Shown: positions 1 to 6,006, counted from the stretch's first letter. The stretch is 6,056 nt of DNA from DATCDR01 sp036510575 (GCA_036510575.1 DATCDR010000114.1:1-6056), one strand, 5' to 3'. Numbers and translations: made by a program. Notes: generated by a model from the letters alone, not told the origin.

Positions 1-1
1 A

Positions 2-121
2 TGTATAGGTAATACACCCTGTGGCAGAAGATCGCGACTCTTTGACCAGGGAGAACGCGCTGGTCAGCGGCCTATTTCGAAGAAACTTTCGAGACCGACA
101 AAACGGGCCTCAAATCGCTAG
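2..121 (+). other. Unassigned 5' edge, possible tail of an upstream gene
   Basis: One plus frame is open from base 2 to a TAG at 119-121, encoding a short basic tail (ending ...KKLSRPTKRASNR). The stop lies six bases before the terminator stem at 127, the position expected for the 3' end of a gene cut off by the window edge. The tail resembles no family I recognise, and a second frame (GTG at 21) is also open across this stretch and through the terminator, so openness here is weak evidence. No tRNA or other RNA gene is visible. I treat this as a possible gene end only. Confidence 0.2.
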
Positions 122-126
122 CCCGG

Positions 127-151
127 AAACCTCCGCTAGGCGGAGGTTTTT
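127..151 (+). terminator. Rho-independent terminator
   Basis: A perfect 10-bp stem (AAACCTCCGC / GCGGAGGTTT) with a three-base TAG loop runs straight into a T-run (147-151) and then AT-rich bases. The asymmetry, T-run only on the plus-strand 3' side, marks it as a terminator for transcription entering from the left. It insulates the SnoaL/Rieske genes from the upstream unit, so those genes need their own promoter in 152-328. Confidence 0.85.
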
Positions 152-171
152 ATATGAGTCAACGAATCGGC

Positions 172-199
172 GTTGCCGGAGGATTTGACGTGAGGCAAC
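172..199. promoter_or_regulatory. Inverted repeat, candidate operator upstream of the SnoaL-like gene
   Basis: GTTGCC (172-177) and GGCAAC (194-199) form a perfect 6-bp inverted repeat around a 16-bp spacer that contains TTTGACG, a possible -35-like hexamer. No good -10 hexamer follows at 16-18 bp, so I do not call a promoter. The site lies between the terminator and the first gene, where a regulator would act. The same half-site type recurs near 986 and 5874. The arms are short and could be chance. Confidence 0.25.
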
Positions 200-328
200 A
201 GGCCAGGACGGTCCGATGCGGTTGCCCGGTACCTATTCCCAGCCGCTGACCGACATCTTGGGGAGTCCAGGTGAATCGCGGAGCTGCCTACAATCGCCGC
301 AAGGTACTACCGGGGCGGGGGAACAAGG

Positions 329-925
329 GTGGCCAAGGAAGATGATGCGCTCAAGAAGCGGATTATGGCACTTGAGGATCGGGAAGCGATCTACGACCTT
401 GTAAAGGATTACAGCAACGCCATCGACGATCGTGACATCGACAAGTACGCGAGCCTGATGGCAGAGCACGTCGAACTCTGCCAGTTCGAAGGTGGCAACA
501 CCCGAGTCGGGCGGCAGGCCGTTCGTGACTGGATGGCGTGGCGTTTCACCCAGTGGGGCCTCTCTCGTCACTACCCGTTGAATCATCGAATCACCGAGCT
601 CAACGAAAGCGACGGGAAGGGCATCGTTAACGGCTGGGCCGAGATGGCGATGGACGGCAAGATCTATGTCACCGCGATCCGTTACTACGACGACTACATC
701 CGTGAGGATGGCGAGTGGCGCTTCGCACGACGCGAGACCGCGATGTACTACTACGCGTCGGTGACCGATCTGCCGGCGATCTACGCGACGCCGTACCGAA
801 AGCTGTTCCGAGGCGACAGCGACGAGGTGGTAGCTCGTCGCGCCGATCTGCCTGAAGCCTTGCCGGGCTACCAAGCAAGCACCCACCACGAGGTCCCTGA
901 AGCGAACGCGGTTTTGGGCGAGTAG
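329..925 (+). CDS. SnoaL-like / nuclear transport factor 2 family protein
   Basis: This 198-residue protein looks like the SnoaL_4-type cone fold (NTF2-like superfamily): an N-terminal helix pair (about 15-48, with AIYDLVKDYSNAIDDRDIDKY typical of the family), then beta-sheet strands with the segment YYDDYIREDGEWRFARRE (119-136). Relatives act as dehydratases, isomerases or hydrolases of small polar ring compounds, or resemble the beta subunits of ring-hydroxylating dioxygenases. D34, H81 and H86 are possible pocket residues, but I cannot assign catalysis. A C-terminal extension of about 45 residues follows the fold. The GTG start at 329 has a GGGGGAA purine run five bases upstream; the next in-frame ATG (365) would cut the first helix. 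It lies 191 bp before the Rieske oxygenase gene on the same strand, suggesting a shared pathway. The fold assignment is firm, the reaction unknown. Confidence 0.85.
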   Translation: MAKEDDALKKRIMALEDREAIYDLVKDYSNAIDDRDIDKYASLMAEHVELCQFEGGNTRVGRQAVRDWMAWRFTQWGLSRHYPLNHRITELNESDGKGIVNGWAEMAMDGKIYVTAIRYYDDYIREDGEWRFARRETAMYYYASVTDLPAIYATPYRKLFRGDSDEVVARRADLPEALPGYQASTHHEVPEANAVLGE

Positions 926-985
926 TCCTCAGCACCGCGATTCGTCGGCCATACGCCTTCGGCCGCGGTTAGGCCCACGCGCTTG

Positions 986-1004
986 GTTGCTTGTGACGAG
1001 CAAC
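986..1004. promoter_or_regulatory. 19-bp inverted repeat, candidate operator upstream of the Rieske gene
   Basis: GTTGCT (986-991) and AGCAAC (999-1004) are perfect complements around a 7-bp spacer. The site lies in the 191-bp gap between the SnoaL-like and Rieske genes, about 36 bp upstream of the candidate -35 element at 1041. No T-run follows, so it is not a typical terminator. Size and symmetry fit a dimeric TetR/GntR-type regulator site, but no regulator gene is present here and the function is inferred. Confidence 0.35.
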
Positions 1005-1040
1005 TTCATCTCGCGACCGATCCGAACGAGACACCATGCG

Positions 1041-1070
1041 ATGACAGCGAAATCGGCTACATGTCATACT
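1041..1070 (+). promoter_or_regulatory. Candidate sigma70-type promoter of the Rieske gene
   Basis: ATGACA (1041-1046) matches the -35 consensus TTGACA in five of six positions. After an 18-bp spacer, CATACT (1065-1070) matches TATAAT in four of six. Transcription would start near 1077, about 40 bases before the chosen GTG start. The call rests only on hexamer resemblance in a GC-rich background. Confidence 0.35.
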
Positions 1071-1116
1071 CATCTTGGTCACTTGGGGAGTGTCCCGCGT
1101 GAAAAGAGGGGGAGCT

Positions 1117-2475
1117 GTGCTTTCTGTCGAAGAAAACGATCTGTTGTGCCAGGTGGGACCCGGAACGGTCATGGGCGACCTGTTCCGCCAGTACTGGCTC
1201 CCCGCCATGCTCTCGTCAGAGCTACCAGAGCCAGACGGTGCCCAGGTGCGCGTGAAGCTGCTCGGCGAGGAACTCATCGCGTTTCGCGACTCTGACGGCG
1301 ACGTTGGCCTCGTCGCCAATCTCTGTCCGCACCGCGGCGCCAGCCTGTTTTACGCCCGCAACGAAGAGGGTGGCATTCGCTGCGTGTACCACGGGTGGAA
1401 ATACGACAAGGCCGGCAAGTGCGTGGACATGCCGAGCGAGCCGGCCGAGAGCAACTTCAAGGATCGCATCCACCTGACTGCCTATCCGTGCGTGGAACGA
1501 AACGGACTTGTCTGGAGCTACATGGGTCCGCGTGAGACTCCTCCGCCGCTTCCCGAGCTCGAGGCGAACATGCTCGAAGGACGAGAGTGCAGAACGGCGA
1601 TGACGCGTGACTGCAACTGGATGCAGGCACTTGAGGGCGACATCGACACCGTGCACTTCTCGTGGCTCCATGTTGGCCACCTCCAGCCAGAAGACACCGC
1701 GAGCGACTTCTTGCGGTATCAGACCGAGGACCGACACCCGAAGTTCGGAGTCGTCGACACGGAGTGGGGTACGACATACGGGGCATTCATCTCCGCCGGG
1801 AACGACAAGAGCTATCTCCGCATGGCCCACTTCTTGTTCCCCTGCTACACGATGATCCCCCAAGGGGCCGTGATGGAGAACCGGATGTTCCGTGCCTGGG
1901 TTCCGATGGACGACACACACACGATCTGGTTCTCGATGAGCGAGCCGGCGTCCACGATCGGTGCCAACCAGACGGCTCCAGGTAAGAGCCTTGCTGGTCG
2001 GTCCCCGAACGCCGCTCCTCCGGTCCGACGCGCTGGCGAGAACGTGCTACCGAATTCGACCGACTGGTACGGACGCTTCAAGACGAACAATCCCGTCGAC
2101 CGGGACTACGACTTGGACCGTGACGCGGCCAAGCGACTCGATAGCTTCACGGGCCTCCCAAGCGTCACCATGGAGGACCACGCGGTAACCGAGAGCATGG
2201 GGCCGGTGCTCGACCGCACGATCGAGCACCTCGGAACGAGCGACGCGATGATCATCCGCACGAGGAACAGGTTGATCTCTGCGGCGCTGGCCTTTCGCGA
2301 GAAGGGTGTGGTGCCTCCGGGTGTCGACGAGCCATCGGTGTACCACCAGCGATCAGGCGGCCTCATTGTCGACGATGCAGACCGGGAGAACTGGTTCGAG
2401 GTCACCGCTCCAGCGCGTGCGGCATTCGTTCAGCACTCCGAGGAGGAGCTGCGCGCCTCTATCGGTGGTCAGTAG
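1117..2475 (+). CDS. Rieske [2Fe-2S] aromatic ring-hydroxylating oxygenase, alpha subunit (phthalate 4,5-dioxygenase type)
   Basis: This 452-residue protein is a Rieske non-heme iron oxygenase, which uses O2 and electrons from a separate reductase to hydroxylate, or oxidatively demethylate, ring substrates. The N-terminal Rieske domain holds CPHR (C70, H72) and CVYHGW (C89, H92), the 2Fe-2S ligands. The catalytic domain has EGDIDTVHFSWLH (173-185), giving D177 as the bridging aspartate and H180/H185 as iron ligands. D354 in MEDHAVTESMGPVLDRT (352-368) is the probable third ligand. The tail pattern DRTxEHLGTSD is typical of the phthalate-dioxygenase/vanillate-demethylase-like branch, whose members are usually alpha-only trimers. 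I chose GTG 1117 because relatives begin MLSVEENDLL and AGAGG (1105-1109) sits seven bases upstream; TTG 1075 and GTG 1099 are alternatives. No reductase or ferredoxin gene is in the window. Substrate unknown. Confidence 0.93.
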   Translation: MLSVEENDLLCQVGPGTVMGDLFRQYWLPAMLSSELPEPDGAQVRVKLLGEELIAFRDSDGDVGLVANLCPHRGASLFYARNEEGGIRCVYHGWKYDKAGKCVDMPSEPAESNFKDRIHLTAYPCVERNGLVWSYMGPRETPPPLPELEANMLEGRECRTAMTRDCNWMQALEGDIDTVHFSWLHVGHLQPEDTASDFLRYQTEDRHPKFGVVDTEWGTTYGAFISAGNDKSYLRMAHFLFPCYTMIPQGAVMENRMFRAWVPMDDTHTIWFSMSEPASTIGANQTAPGKSLAGRSPNAAPPVRRAGENVLPNSTDWYGRFKTNNPVDRDYDLDRDAAKRLDSFTGLPSVTMEDHAVTESMGPVLDRTIEHLGTSDAMIIRTRNRLISAALAFREKGVVPPGVDEPSVYHQRSGGLIVDDADRENWFEVTAPARAAFVQHSEEELRASIGGQ

Positions 2476-2656
2476 CTCAAACAGCATCCGGCCGAGATAA
2501 GCAGCCTCGGAGCGACGTTCGGAGGAACGCGCCACGACTCATGAGTGCGGAGCGACGTCGACGTTCCCGATGAAGCTGACGAGCTCGTGAAGGTTCTCGG
2601 ATCGACGTCGCGAGCCCGCACTTGTCTCCGCGCCGCGGCTGCGCGAGCCTGCGGAA
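2476..2656. other. Intergenic gap between Rieske and isomerase genes with short repeats
   Basis: This 181-bp gap has no supported gene. It contains an 11-bp direct repeat CGGAGCGACGT (2508-2518 and 2548-2558) and two copies of the self-complementary CGACGTCG (2553-2560 and 2603-2610), which extend to a 10-bp inverted repeat GCGACGTCGA / TCGACGTCGC 50 bp apart. A very short ATG frame at 2541-2573 encodes MSAERRRRSR, half arginine, but GGAGG (2521-2525) is 15 bases away, too far for an ordinary ribosome binding site. No terminator with a T-run is seen, so readthrough from the Rieske gene into the isomerase gene is possible. Confidence 0.4.
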
Positions 2657-3478
2657 GTGCGCGACGAGGAATTTGCCGAATCGAAGAGTCGGCCGCGGTC
2701 GAGGTTCGTGGCCAACTGCTCGATTCTCTTCGCTGACTCCCCAGTGCTGGAGCGACCCGTGGCCGCGCGAGACGCAGGCTTTGAGATGATCGAGTCTTGG
2801 TGGCCGTTCTCCACGGCTAGCCCCGATTCGAGCGCGGTCAATGCTTGGGTAAACGCTGTCGAGTCTTCCGGCGTCCAACTTGTTGCCCAGAATTTCTTTA
2901 GCGGCTCGAGCGATGATCGCGGGATCCTCGTGGCGGAGGATCGTGAGAACGAGTTCGACGACGCGATCGGATCGCTTGGCGAAATCGCAAAGCGACTCGG
3001 CTGTCGCATGTTCAACGCACCATACGGCCGACTCGACGCCCGCCGACCGGCTGAAGAGCAGCACGCGACTGCAAGGCAGCACCTCGAGCGACTGGCCGAG
3101 TTCGCGTCCAGTCTCGACGCGACGATCCTCCTCGAGCCGATGAGCGGTATAGCGGACTATCCGATTACGTCGGTATCAGATGTGGACGCCGTGATGTCCT
3201 CCCTGAGCGGTGGCGCCTACGAGCGGATCGGACTGCTCGCGGACCTGTATCACCTCGGACGAAACGGCGAGGACGTCGACGCGCTCCTCGAGCGACCGAA
3301 CGCGATTGCCCACGTGCAGATCGCGGACGCTCCGGGGCGCCATGAGCCAGGAACCGGCTTGTTACCAATCCGACGATGGCTCGACGCGCTTGAGCGCAAC
3401 GGCTACGACCGCCAGATAGCCCTTGAGTACGAGCCGAGCACCAGCCCGGCTCGCGCGTTCGACTGGCTGACAGCGTGA
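2657..3478 (+). CDS. Hydroxypyruvate isomerase family TIM-barrel protein (sugar phosphate isomerase/epimerase superfamily)
   Basis: This 273-residue protein is a xylose-isomerase-like TIM barrel closest to hydroxypyruvate isomerase (Hyi/OtnI), which interconverts hydroxypyruvate and tartronate semialdehyde or a related 2-keto sugar. Family hallmarks are RFVANCSILF (16-25, first strand), LLEPM with E160, ADLYHLGR (195-202), HVQIADAPGRHEPGTG (219-234) and LEYEP with E257. E160 and E257 match the two catalytic glutamates of E. coli Hyi; D196 and Q221 are likely metal-site partners. E. coli Hyi is 258 residues and starts just before the first strand, so the GTG at 2657 adds about 14 residues. The other GTG (2708) would begin inside the strand, and a stop at 2588-2590 bounds the frame. 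The ribosome binding site is poor. It lies 181 bp after the Rieske gene and converges on the cyclase gene. The true substrate is uncertain, as paralogues act on diverse keto sugars. Confidence 0.87.
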   Translation: MRDEEFAESKSRPRSRFVANCSILFADSPVLERPVAARDAGFEMIESWWPFSTASPDSSAVNAWVNAVESSGVQLVAQNFFSGSSDDRGILVAEDRENEFDDAIGSLGEIAKRLGCRMFNAPYGRLDARRPAEEQHATARQHLERLAEFASSLDATILLEPMSGIADYPITSVSDVDAVMSSLSGGAYERIGLLADLYHLGRNGEDVDALLERPNAIAHVQIADAPGRHEPGTGLLPIRRWLDALERNGYDRQIALEYEPSTSPARAFDWLTA

Positions 3479-3514
3479 GCACCAGAGGGCGGCTGGATGG
3501 CGCGAGAAGCTGAA

Positions 3515-3557
3515 GTGACCTCGCAGGCGTCACGAGGTGGCTCCGGCGGCTGCCGCC
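3515..3557. terminator. Weak hairpins between convergent genes, possible bidirectional terminator
   Basis: The 94-bp convergent gap contains ACCTCG (3518-3523) / CGAGGT (3533-3538) with a 9-base loop, interleaved with GTGAC (3515-3519) / GTCAC (3529-3533), so only one of the two can form at a time. A compact GGCGGC-T-GCCGCC palindrome follows at 3545-3557. None has an adjacent T-run. They may slow convergent transcription but are not canonical intrinsic terminators. Confidence 0.3.
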
Positions 3558-3572
3558 AATCGGGCGTATCGG

Positions 3573-4522
3573 CTACTTAATGGCGATGGCGTTCGCCGGC
3601 GAACCGATGCCGCCGGGCAGATGTATCGGACTACTGCAGAGAAACATCTCGTAGACACCGTCGGTCGCACAATCAGCAGCGAGATCTCGCAGCCACCACA
3701 ACTCCCCGATCGCAAGCCCAAACTGGCCGATAAGGACGTTGTGTAGGAAACGGAACGGTCCAGGTTCACCCTGTGGCGGCCAAACTTCGAGCCCGACGTT
3801 GTCAGCGACCAAGGCGGAGACGTGGTGATCCCAGATGTAGCGACACATCTCTTCGTTCTGCGCGAGACCGGCGGCTGCGAAGTTTCCGGGAAGTCCGGTT
3901 CGTACCTCGAGAGGCTGCTCGAGGTACCACTCGGCGAAACCCGTACGAATCATCACGACGTCGCCCGGCGCGAACTCGACGCCAGCGCGTTCCCAGGCGA
4001 GCTCGAGGTCCGCGACCTCAATGCCGGTCGCCGAAGCAGGGTCGAGGGGCCGGCCGTCATCCGCAAGCGTCCGTGCGACGTCGAGCAAGACCGCCCGTCC
4101 GACAATCCCGCGCTGGGCCCAATGCTCAATGGTGTTGCGCCGCCCGGCGGCGACGTCCGCGGCCGTCGCGCCGTTGTAGAACTCATCCGCGGAGTAGCCC
4201 ATGTGACCGAGCGAGTCCCACTGACTCGAGGCCTGCGGATAGAAGTTGTCGATCACGTCATCGAACATCGGCGAATGTTCTCCATGAAGCACCCGGTGCC
4301 GCGGCACGCCGCGCGACGGAAAAAAGGCCGGCGAAAAGGCATTCACGGCAGCATCGAGCGGGAAGACGGCTCCCCGCCGGACGAGTCCCGCAGCACGCTT
4401 CACCTCGCCCGGAGTAATCAGGTTGAAAAGACCGACGTTGTCGGTCTCGCCGAACACCCCCAGGCACTCGGTGCGCCCTCGGCCGTGCGCGAAAGCTCGT
4501 CGTAGCTCGGCAGCGACGTCAT
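3573..4522 (-). CDS. Cyclase family protein (metal-dependent hydrolase, kynurenine-formamidase-like), apparent frameshift near the N-terminus
   Basis: The main frame (4457 down to the TAA at 3573) gives 294 residues of a cyclase-family (PF04199-type) metal hydrolase, relatives of kynurenine formamidase and isatin hydrolase that open amide or lactone-like bonds. Family features are VFGETDNVGLFNLITPGEV at its start, the metal motif SQWDSLGHMGY (residues 78-88; D81 and H85), HWAQRGIVGRAVLLDVART and PGDVVMIRTGFAEWYLEQ. Relatives carry about 20 more N-terminal residues. These exist in another frame: ATG at 4522 reads MTSLPSYDELSRTAEGAPSA then WG, joining VFGE only if one base is added to the five-C run at 4457-4461. 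GGAGG lies five bases before this ATG; ATG 4534 is an alternative. The joined length, about 316 residues, fits the family. It is transcribed towards the isomerase gene and away from the LLM gene. Family firm, substrate unknown, intactness doubtful. Confidence 0.85.
4457..4461 (-). other. Frameshift site in the cyclase gene (G5 run on the coding strand)
   Basis: On the minus strand TGG GGG TGT breaks the frame, whereas one extra G would give TGG GGG GTG TTC, encoding the family-like W-G-V-F. The upstream 22 residues and the downstream 294 both look like one cyclase-family protein, so a single missing G is the simplest explanation. Confidence 0.75.
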
Positions 4523-4534
4523 GAAGTCCTCCAT

Positions 4535-4919
4535 CCCCCGGACCGACCGCGTTCTTAGCCGACGCGACCCGACATTCTTAGCCGGTACGAACCGAACGCA
4601 GGACCGCCTGCGCGCATTAGCAAGCTGATCAAGCGGCAGGACTCAGCCGGGATTCTTCATGCCGGCTCCCCAGAGCTATCGAGTAGAGACATCTAGCGAC
4701 CCTCCTCGACTGGGAGATTGCGAGAGGGCTGGGAGACCAACGCCAAGATCCGGGTCTGGCGCTCTGCACAGCAGTTCGCGCGTTGAGGCGAATCGAATCA
4801 GGCTCGCCTCATCTTTAGAGCAATTCTCGAAGCTTTATGGAAAATGCGGTAGACCGAGGTGATCGCCTACGTCACGAGCGACGGCAGGTACGGCGGACAC
4901 CAGATTTAGGAGCTCATCC
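4535..4919. promoter_or_regulatory. Divergent intergenic region between the cyclase and LLM genes
   Basis: About 385-400 bp separate the two divergent starts, with no gene I can support. The cyclase-proximal end holds two copies of TTCTTAGCCG (4552-4561 and 4575-4584), 23 bp apart start to start, about two helical turns. An AT-richer stretch at 4805-4850 could hold the LLM promoter, but no convincing -35/-10 pair is visible. AGGAG at 4908-4912 is the LLM ribosome binding site. A regulator acting on both genes would be expected to bind here; that is inference. Confidence 0.45.
4552..4584. repeat. Direct repeat pair TTCTTAGCCG
   Basis: Two identical 10-bp copies lie at 4552-4561 and 4575-4584, in partly similar flanks (a CG-rich GACCG/CCGACA stretch before each). 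They sit 30-62 bp upstream of the preferred cyclase start (ATG 4522). The spacing would place two bound proteins on nearly the same DNA face, as for tandem operator half-sites. Confidence 0.5.
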
Positions 4920-5802
4920 ATGAACCTCGGAATCCACTTCGCGAACTTCACGCTGCCAGGAGGGCCGGCCTCGCTTCGCGACACGCTTGGAGAGACGGCG
5001 GTTGTCGCGGAGCAAGGAGGGTGCTCGGTCTTTACACTCATGGACCACTGGTTCCAGATGGAGAACTTCGCGACCGCTCAGGACCCGATGCTCGAGGGCT
5101 ACACCTCGCTCGGATTTCTCGCCGCAAAGACCGAGCAGATGCAGCTCGGCCTCCTCGTGACCGGTGTCACGTATCGCCACCCAGATCTGCTCGCGAAGAT
5201 CGTGACCACCCTCGATATTCTTTCGGGGACGAGCGATGCTTGGCATCGGTGCCGCGTGGTACGAGCGGGAACATCTCGGCCTCGGAGTTCCGTTCCCGCC
5301 GATCTCTGAGCGCTTCGAGCGGCTCGAGGAGGCGCTCCAAATCATCGAGCAGATGTGGAGTGCAGACGACGGTCCCTACGACGGGCGCCACTACCAGCTT
5401 GCGGAGACCATCTGCGTTCCGGCACCCATCCAACAGCCGCGGCCGAGCATCCTCATCGGCGGAGGTGGAGAGCGAAAGACGCTTCGTCTCGTCGCTAAGT
5501 ACGCGGATACTTGCAACCTCATCGCCTCAAGTCCAGAGCAAGTAGCGCACAAACTCGACGTACTCGGCTCGCACTGCGCCAATGTCGGCCGGGATCCTTC
5601 GGAAATCCAAACGACACTCATGAGCCTTGAGGATCCACTGACCGATGTCGACGCGTTCCTCACGCAAATGGAGCGTTACGCCGCACTCGGCGTCAGCCTC
5701 ATCGAGATTGTGCCGATGGGCGATGACCCCGTGGCGTTCGCCGAGAGGCTCGCCACTGAGATCATCCCGAAGCTCTCAAGCATCGGAGGCGTTCGGCCAT
5801 GA
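4920..5802 (+). CDS. LLM class F420-dependent oxidoreductase, interrupted by a frameshift
   Basis: The two halves together form one luciferase-like TIM-barrel oxidoreductase of about 294 residues, the usual family size. Such enzymes transfer hydride with coenzyme F420, or act as flavin monooxygenases. The first half (4920-5228, 103 residues) has GIHFANFTLPGG (4-15), VFTLMDHWFQM (38-47), PMLEGYTSLGFLAAKT (56-71) and VTGVTYRHPDLLAKIVTTLDILSG (80-103). The second resumes near 5230 with RAMLGIGAAWYEREH, then RFERLEEALQI, ILIGGGGERKTLRL and a C-terminal LVAKYADTCNL and KLDVLGSHC block. The family normally reads LDxLSGGRAxLGIGAAW across the break, so the frame changes in TCGGGGACGAGCG (5223-5235). 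AGGAG at 4908-4912, seven bases before ATG 4920, supports the start. The stop is at 5800-5802. If the frameshift is real, the flavin/F420 barrel is split and the gene probably inactive. Confidence 0.88.
5225..5229 (+). other. Frameshift site in the LLM oxidoreductase gene (G4 run)
   Basis: Frame one reads ...LDILSG then TSDAWHR, which is not family-like. One frame over, from C5230, it reads R-A-M-L-G-I-G-A-A-W, which is. Two missing Gs (restoring S-G-G-R) or one extra base (the A at 5229) would both mend the gene. Family consensus favours two missing Gs. Confidence 0.75.
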
Positions 5803-5873
5803 AGAGGTGGCCCGGGTCGGAGACACGTTCGAAGCGGACAAACTCCAATCGAGACCATGAGGGTCCGCCGGAG

Positions 5874-5890
5874 TTGCCGGCCGCTGGCAA
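5874..5890. promoter_or_regulatory. Inverted repeat TTGCC-N7-GGCAA, candidate operator
   Basis: A perfect 5-bp inverted repeat with a 7-bp spacer, the same half-site class and spacing as the repeat at 986-1004. It lies about 155 bp upstream of the next gene start. Short arms make chance occurrence plausible. Confidence 0.25.
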
Positions 5891-6006
5891 AGCCGAGTTC
5901 GGGACTGGCCGCATACAACGGTGCTTTGATCGTGCCTAGACCCACGTACCTAGGTGGCTGCTGTCTTTCGCGTCCCTTCGGATTCGCGATCTGAGCAGCG
6001 ATGAGG

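Noticed and set aside
21..191. A GTG-initiated plus-strand frame near the left edge
   Set aside because: It reads straight through a strong intrinsic terminator, lacks a ribosome binding site and resembles no protein family.
216..404. A 62-codon plus-strand frame overlapping the start of the SnoaL-like gene
   Set aside because: It overlaps the recognised gene in another frame, with no ribosome binding site and no family resemblance.
233..889. A 218-codon minus-strand open frame opposite the SnoaL-like gene
   Set aside because: It mirrors the codon periodicity of the real plus-strand gene, has no family resemblance and no ribosome binding site.
1075..1116. TTG 1075 as the start of the Rieske gene
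   Set aside because: It adds 14 residues absent from the family pattern, whereas GTG 1117 has AGAGG seven bases upstream and begins at the conserved LSVEENDLL.
1222..1920. A 232-codon minus-strand open frame inside the Rieske gene
   Set aside because: It is antisense to the conserved Rieske and iron-binding motifs; composition is that of a GC-rich shadow frame.
2477..3082. Minus-strand open frames over the gap and isomerase gene (also 2539-3015)
   Set aside because: They oppose clearly conserved Hyi-family sequence, are arginine/serine-rich, and show no recognisable domain.
3773..4505. Plus-strand open frames of 214 and 227 codons across the cyclase gene
   Set aside because: They are antisense to conserved cyclase-family motifs, and one is low-complexity arginine/proline-rich.
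4659..4862. A 67-codon plus-strand frame in the divergent intergenic region
   Set aside because: No ribosome binding site, no recognisable motif and shadow-like arginine/serine composition.
5236..5802. Reading the second LLM half as an independent gene starting at ATG 5236
   Set aside because: It starts in mid-domain at the conserved RAMLGIGAAW segment and lacks a ribosome binding site; the first half supplies exactly the missing N-terminal barrel.
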